Shown: in pieces, positions 60,643-64,000 of the stretch
How positions within the stretch are numbered: position 1 is the stretch's first letter
How the letters are laid out: each line of letters starts with the position of its first letter
Origin: Streptomyces griseofuscus
GTDB lineage: Bacteria; Actinomycetota; Actinomycetes; Streptomycetales; Streptomycetaceae
Assembly: GCF_014673495.1 (NCBI RefSeq)
Contig: NZ_CP051006.1
Coordinates: 1,364,001-1,428,000, forward strand
DNA: 64,000 bases
Reading direction: 5' to 3'
The notes under the pieces: generated by a model
Seen by the model: only the letters and a program-made list of their open reading frames with translations
What the model was told of the DNA's origin: nothing
Databases searched by the model: none
Made by a program: the position numbers and the translations under genes

Positions 60643-60698
60643 CCGTCTTCCGCCCTCCGTCTTCCGCCCTCCGTCTTCCGCCCTCCGTCTTCCGTCTT
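60643..60698. repeat. tandem repeat, nearly four copies of a 14-mer
   Basis: CCGTCTTCCGCCCT is repeated exactly at 60643, 60657 and 60671, with a fourth copy at 60685 that differs at two positions. It sits between the protease terminator and the promoter of the ASCH gene, a likely hypervariable spot. Confidence 0.9.
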
Positions 60699-60752
60699 GC
60701 GTCATCCGGGCAACTCCGTTGCGAGATCCACGAGTTCGGACACCCTGTCAGG

Positions 60753-60758
60753 TACGCT
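60753..60758 (+). promoter_or_regulatory. -10 box of a probably leaderless gene
   Basis: TACGCT at 60753-60758 ends seven bases before the ATG at 60766, which has no ribosome site, so the transcript probably starts at or within a base of the start codon. No convincing -35 is seen. Confidence 0.4.
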
Positions 60759-60765
60759 CGGCCGT

Positions 60766-61185
60766 ATGAGTGCTGACGATCTCCCCAAGCTCGCCCTCGC
60801 CTTTCCCGGCCCGGAGCGCGACAGCGGGGTCGAGGCCATCATCAGCGGCCGCAAGACGGCCATGACGGCGCTGGTCGAGATCCTGGAGCAGATAGGGCAG
60901 CCCGTCCCGGAGGCCGGCCAGCGGTACGCGGTGCTCGACTCGGACGACCGTACGGCCGTCGTGATCGAACTGACCGAGGCCCGGGTGATCCCGTTCCGCG
61001 AGGTGGACGACCGATTCGCTCTGGACGAGGGCCGCGGCTACGCGAACGTCCAGGAGTGGGCCGCCGCGCACCGGGACTTCTTCCGCGGTGAACAGGTGAC
61101 CGAACTGCTCGGCTACACCCCCGTCGTGGACGACGACGCGCTGGTCGTGGCCGAACGGTTCCGGGTGGTCGACGCGGAGAGCTAG
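60766..61185 (+). CDS. ASCH-like domain protein
   Basis: 139 residues, cytoplasmic and acidic. The layout IISGRKTAMTALVEILEQIGQPVPEAGQRYAVLDSDDRTAVVIELTEARVIPFREVDDRFALDEG is that of the ASCH/PUA-like fold, an RNA- or nucleotide-binding module of unsettled role (described here by family; residues about 25-90). DFFRGE and a C-terminal VVAERFRVV strand complete it. ATG 60766 appears leaderless. It ends 60 bp before the convergent hydrolase gene. Confidence 0.8.
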   Translation: MSADDLPKLALAFPGPERDSGVEAIISGRKTAMTALVEILEQIGQPVPEAGQRYAVLDSDDRTAVVIELTEARVIPFREVDDRFALDEGRGYANVQEWAAAHRDFFRGEQVTELLGYTPVVDDDALVVAERFRVVDAES

Positions 61186-61245
61186 TACCGGGTGGTCGAC
61201 GCGGCGACGCGGAGGACCGGACCTCGCCGGCGTCGCGATGCGCGC

Positions 61246-62133
61246 TCAGGCTCGGCCGGTGTGGGCCGCCAGTGCGTCGAGGAGTGTGGGCCAGAGTTCG
61301 CGGGGGCGGTCGTGGCCCATGTCGGGGAGCAGCAGGAGTTCGGCGCCGGGCACCAGTTCCGCGGTGCGTCTGCCGCCGCTGGGGTCGATCAGGGTGTCGT
61401 CCAGGCCGTGGATCACCAGTGTCGGTACCCGCAGTTCACGCAGCGCGTCCGCGCGGGAGCCACTGAGGATCATCGCGCCGAGCTGTCGTCCGATCCCCGC
61501 GGGGCGGTAGGCGCGGTCGTAGCTCGCGGCGGCCAGTTCGCGCAGCGCCGCGGCGTCGCCGTACCGCTTGGAGGCCCACACCAGTTCCTTCTCCGCCGCC
61601 GCGACGTACCCGTCCCGGTCCGCGGGCCGCGGACCGAACAGCACGGCCTGCGCCTGGGGGCTCGGCCGGCCGTACTCGCTCTCGCCGGTCGAGGACATCA
61701 TCGAGGTCAGGGTCAGCACACGCTCCGGGGCGCAGACGGCCATCGTCTGGGCGATCATTCCTCCCATCGAGGCGCCGATCACATGGGCGCGTTCGACACC
61801 GAGCGCGGTGAGCAGGCCGAGGCCGTCGGCGGCCATGTCGGAGAGCCGGTAGGGAACCATCGCGAGCGCGGCGGGGAGGTCACCGGAGCTGACGGCGGTG
61901 AAGAACTCGCCCATGTCGACGGGATGGTCGTCGAACGTGGTGGACAGCCCGCAGTCGCGGTTGTCGTACCGGATCACATAGCGGCCGCGGTCGGCCAGCG
62001 CCCGGCAGAAGTCCTCGTGCCAGGCGAGCAGCTGTGCGCCGAATCCCATCACGAGCAGGACCGGCGGGTCGCCGGGGTCGCCGAAGGTCTCGTATGCGAG
62101 GGACACCTCGGGAGACACACCGATGATCGACAT
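61246..62133 (-). CDS. alpha/beta hydrolase
   Basis: 295 residues. The nucleophile elbow is GASMGG (Ser122), the acid is in HGLDDTLIDP (about 245) and the His in LPDMGHDRP (about 273); the oxyanion strand is LLVMGFGAQLLAW. The type is the DR-like esterase/aclacinomycin methylesterase RdmC group by general look, but the substrate is unknown. ATG 62133. It follows the aminotransferase operon on the same strand, separated by a hairpin at 62216, so it has its own promoter. Confidence 0.88.
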   Translation of the reverse strand: MSIIGVSPEVSLAYETFGDPGDPPVLLVMGFGAQLLAWHEDFCRALADRGRYVIRYDNRDCGLSTTFDDHPVDMGEFFTAVSSGDLPAALAMVPYRLSDMAADGLGLLTALGVERAHVIGASMGGMIAQTMAVCAPERVLTLTSMMSSTGESEYGRPSPQAQAVLFGPRPADRDGYVAAAEKELVWASKRYGDAAALRELAAASYDRAYRPAGIGRQLGAMILSGSRADALRELRVPTLVIHGLDDTLIDPSGGRRTAELVPGAELLLLPDMGHDRPRELWPTLLDALAAHTGRA

Positions 62134-62215
62134 GCGTGGAGACTGTCATGGCCGGCCGTGGCGCGCATCCGGGATTCCGGCGCGACCGTTCGCGGCGGGC
62201 GCGGGGGGCGTGCGG

Positions 62216-62249
62216 AAGGCCCCGCCGGCCGTACGACCGGCGGGGTCTT
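62216..62249 (-). terminator. terminator behind the aminotransferase operon
   Basis: AAGGCCCCGCCGG (62216-62228) pairs with CCGGCGGGGTCTT (62237-62249) over 13 bp with one wobble, around an eight-base loop. The T-rich side faces right, so it may act in either direction. Confidence 0.7.
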
Positions 62250-62309
62250 CGTCGTCACGTCACGACTGCTTCTTCGGCGTGTTTCTCTCGGCCGCTCCCG
62301 CGCCCGTTC

Positions 62310-63437
62310 CTACTCACCCCGCGCCTTCGCCAGGTGCCGTATCGACTCCTCCAACGCCCCTTCCAGTTCCACCAGTCGGGGCAGCGGGATCTCGCCCATG
62401 GTGGCGATGCGGAAGTGGGTCCGCGACAGGCGGCCCTGGCCCGCGTAGATGACGTAGCCGCGCCGTTTCAGCTCGTCGTGCAGCGCGGGGTAGGCGACGC
62501 CGGCGGGCAGTTCGAGCGCCGTGACCGAGTTCGCACGGTACGGCTCCTCGATCAGGACCGGCAGGCCCAGCCGGGCGAACCCGGCGCGCACCACGGCCGC
62601 CCGCTCCCGGTACAGCCGGACCCGTGCCGGGTACCCGCCGGCGTTCTCGTACTCGGTGATCGCCTCGTCCAGCGCGTAGCACGTCTGGACGGCCGGGGTG
62701 AACGGGATGTCCCCGGCGCGCTGGGCCGCCAGCTGGGCCGCGGGGTCGAGGTAGACGCTGCGCCGGGGCACCGCGGCGACCCGGTCGACACCCTTGGCGG
62801 TGGACAGCAGCAGGAAGGAGACGCCGGGGATGCCGTGCAGGCCCTTGTTCGCCGTCCCGCAGATGATGTCGGCGCCGACGTCGGCGAGATCGGGTGACTC
62901 GATGGCGGTCGAACTGATCGCGTCGACCAGGAAGACCGCTTCATGATCACGGACGATCGCACCGATCTCGGCGATCGGGTTGAGCATTCCGGTGGTCGTC
63001 TCGTGATGCACGCACGCGACGGCGTCGATACGCCCGTCCGACCGCAGCCGATCGGCGATGGCGACCGGATCGACCGGAGTGGTCCAGGGTGCCTGCACCA
63101 CGACCGTCTCGATCCCATGGGCCTCGGCCATGGCCAGCAGCCGGGCGCCGTACACCCCGTTGTTGACGACCAGCAGCTTGCGTCCGGCGCGGACCGAGCC
63201 GATCACGGCCGTCTCCATGGCCGCCGTGCCGGAACCGGTGATCAGCACCGTCTCATGGGTGTCCGGCACACCGAGACACCGGGTGATCGAGGTGCGCAGC
63301 CGGGCGAGGAGCGCTGCGAACTCCGGTTCACGGTGGCACAGATCGCCCCGCAGCAGGGCCTGACGCACCCCCGGTGAGGTGCACGCGGGGCCGGGGTTGA
63401 GCAGGATGAGGTCGTCCGGCGTCGCGAGGTCAGTCAT
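62310..63437 (-). CDS. 2-aminoethylphosphonate--pyruvate transaminase-like class V aminotransferase
   Basis: 375 residues. The start LLNPGPACTSPGVRQALLRGDLCHREPEF (about 12-40) is the family's signature; the PLP lysine is in GTANKGLHG (Lys198) with Asp172 in FLVDAISSTAIE, and AGQGRLSRTHFRIATMG closes the active site. PhnW-type enzymes interconvert 2-aminoethylphosphonate with phosphonoacetaldehyde or act as alanine-glyoxylate-like transaminases. It overlaps the upstream ATP-grasp-like gene by eight bases (ATG 63437 before its stop), so the two are coupled. A role in making a natural product is inferred. Confidence 0.87.
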   Translation of the reverse strand: MTDLATPDDLILLNPGPACTSPGVRQALLRGDLCHREPEFAALLARLRTSITRCLGVPDTHETVLITGSGTAAMETAVIGSVRAGRKLLVVNNGVYGARLLAMAEAHGIETVVVQAPWTTPVDPVAIADRLRSDGRIDAVACVHHETTTGMLNPIAEIGAIVRDHEAVFLVDAISSTAIESPDLADVGADIICGTANKGLHGIPGVSFLLLSTAKGVDRVAAVPRRSVYLDPAAQLAAQRAGDIPFTPAVQTCYALDEAITEYENAGGYPARVRLYRERAAVVRAGFARLGLPVLIEEPYRANSVTALELPAGVAYPALHDELKRRGYVIYAGQGRLSRTHFRIATMGEIPLPRLVELEGALEESIRHLAKARGE

Positions 63438-64000
63438 CGTCGCCCCAGTAGACCGGTGCCGGGACGGCGCCCTGGAGGCCGTTGATCATCAGGTGGCCGT
63501 CACCCTTGACGCCGTAGCGGCGGATGGCGCCGACGAACTCGCCGTCCAGGACGTAGGAGCCGTAGACCACGGGGACGGTGATCTCGTGCAGGGCGCCGGA
63601 GTCGTCCTGGAAGGAGAGGGGTTTAGGGGTCGCCGTCATCAACTCCTGTACGACCCAGGGGCGGTCGGCGCCGGCCGCCTGCTCGATCAGGGCGGACCAG
63701 TCGGCGGCGGTGAGTTCGCGGCCGATGAGGACGTCCCGGCCCTTCTCCCCCAGCGCGGGCTTGATCACCAGGCGGTGCTGGTTGCGCAGCGACCAGTCGA
63801 GCAGGTCGACGCGCTCACCGCGCCAGAAGGTGTGGCGTTCGGTGAGCCGCCGGGTCCAGGGCACCGCCTCGGTCAGGTCGGCGGCGAGGGAGGGCGGCAG
63901 TTCGCCGGTGAACTCCTCGTCGGAGAGCATGGCGAGGGTCGCCTTCGTGGCCAGGATCTCGCCCCACAGCCCGGTGATGGACCGCAGGGCGCCGTCGCGG
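63430..64000 (-). CDS. ATP-grasp-like ligase (N-terminal part beyond the window)
   Basis: The frame is open to the window edge; 189 C-terminal residues are visible and an internal Met at 63930 is not the start, since the preceding codons (SITGLWGEILATKATLAM) continue with full coding bias. RLVIKPALGEKGRDVLIG (about 80 residues into the visible part), WVVQELM and VVYGSYVLDGEFVGAIRRYG fit the ATP-binding part of an ATP-grasp fold, perhaps the circularly permuted glutathionylspermidine-synthase-like type. Such enzymes join a carboxylate to an amine. Its tight coupling to the transaminase suggests that it uses the transaminase product, which is inference. Confidence 0.7.
   Translation of the reverse strand, partial: RDGALRSITGLWGEILATKATLAMLSDEEFTGELPPSLAADLTEAVPWTRRLTERHTFWRGERVDLLDWSLRNQHRLVIKPALGEKGRDVLIGRELTAADWSALIEQAAGADRPWVVQELMTATPKPLSFQDDSGALHEITVPVVYGSYVLDGEFVGAIRRYGVKGDGHLMINGLQGAVPAPVYWGDDD

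Overview
The window looks like chromosome of a Streptomyces or very close relative. GC content and third-codon GC are very high, GTG and TTG starts are common, and there are a WhiB-like protein, Tat and lipoprotein signals, many TetR/LacI/MerR/AraC/TrmB regulators, and a pentose-phosphate gene order known from Streptomyces. I see no rRNA, tRNA, CRISPR array, transposase, phage gene or replication origin. About 56 intact protein genes, two probable pseudogenes and one edge-truncated gene fill the window.

Layout. 1-3.2 kb: remnant of a PEP-mutase/isocitrate-lyase-type gene, an ABC-F ATPase with a long leader, and a dimethylargininase. 3.2-9 kb: acyl-ACP desaturase behind an iterated operator, a Wbl protein, a two-domain VOC protein with a DNA-damage-type promoter, a LacI regulator, and a divergent NHEJ-type polymerase/ligase pair. 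9-18.3 kb: alcohol dehydrogenase, DUF3048 lipoprotein, a large LAL-like ATPase that lacks its DNA-binding domain, MFS transporter plus AnmK, and a DUF2510 membrane protein. 18.4-21 kb: TetR gene, a seven-unit 16-bp operator array, PAP2 protein and DMT-type transporter. 21-27.8 kb: scramblase-like DUF2510 protein, Tat-exported phospholipase C, a ligand-domain-only regulator facing an HTH regulator, a small protein with a DNA-damage-type promoter, phosphopantetheinyl transferase and metallophosphoesterase. 27.9-34.8 kb: family 4 glycosidase, two secreted proteins (one a GH16 beta-glucanase with a LacI-type operator at its start site), an EF-G domain IV-like protein, a MerR/aldo-keto reductase operon with a textbook MerR promoter, and an AraC regulator.

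34.9-43.8 kb: the operon tkt-tal-zwf-opcA-pgi-gnd-phosphatase, translationally coupled almost throughout, which encodes both branches of the pentose phosphate pathway and supplies NADPH and pentose/erythrose phosphates. 43.9-51.4 kb: two TetR genes (one with twin operators facing a dehydrogenase), an F420/FMN split-barrel enzyme, a YcnI-type copper pair, a frameshifted secreted protein and an EcsC protein. 51.5-56.2 kb: an ABC sugar importer and a GH1 beta-glucosidase form one operon with no ATPase, so a shared ATPase elsewhere must energise it. 56.3-64 kb: TetR/alcohol dehydrogenase pair with two operators, TrmB regulator facing an S53 protease, ASCH protein, alpha/beta hydrolase, and at the right edge a 2-aminoethylphosphonate-type transaminase coupled to an ATP-grasp-like gene that runs off the window.

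The most distinctive non-coding signals are the two tandem operator arrays (3138-3193 and 19105-19211), two RecA-NDp/PafBC-type promoters, the MerR-type leaderless promoter, the ABC-F leader, and short tandem repeats at 5658 and 60643. I did not find a clearly new multi-gene system. The best candidates for novelty are the edge operon at 62310-64000, the EF-G domain IV-like protein and the operator arrays.
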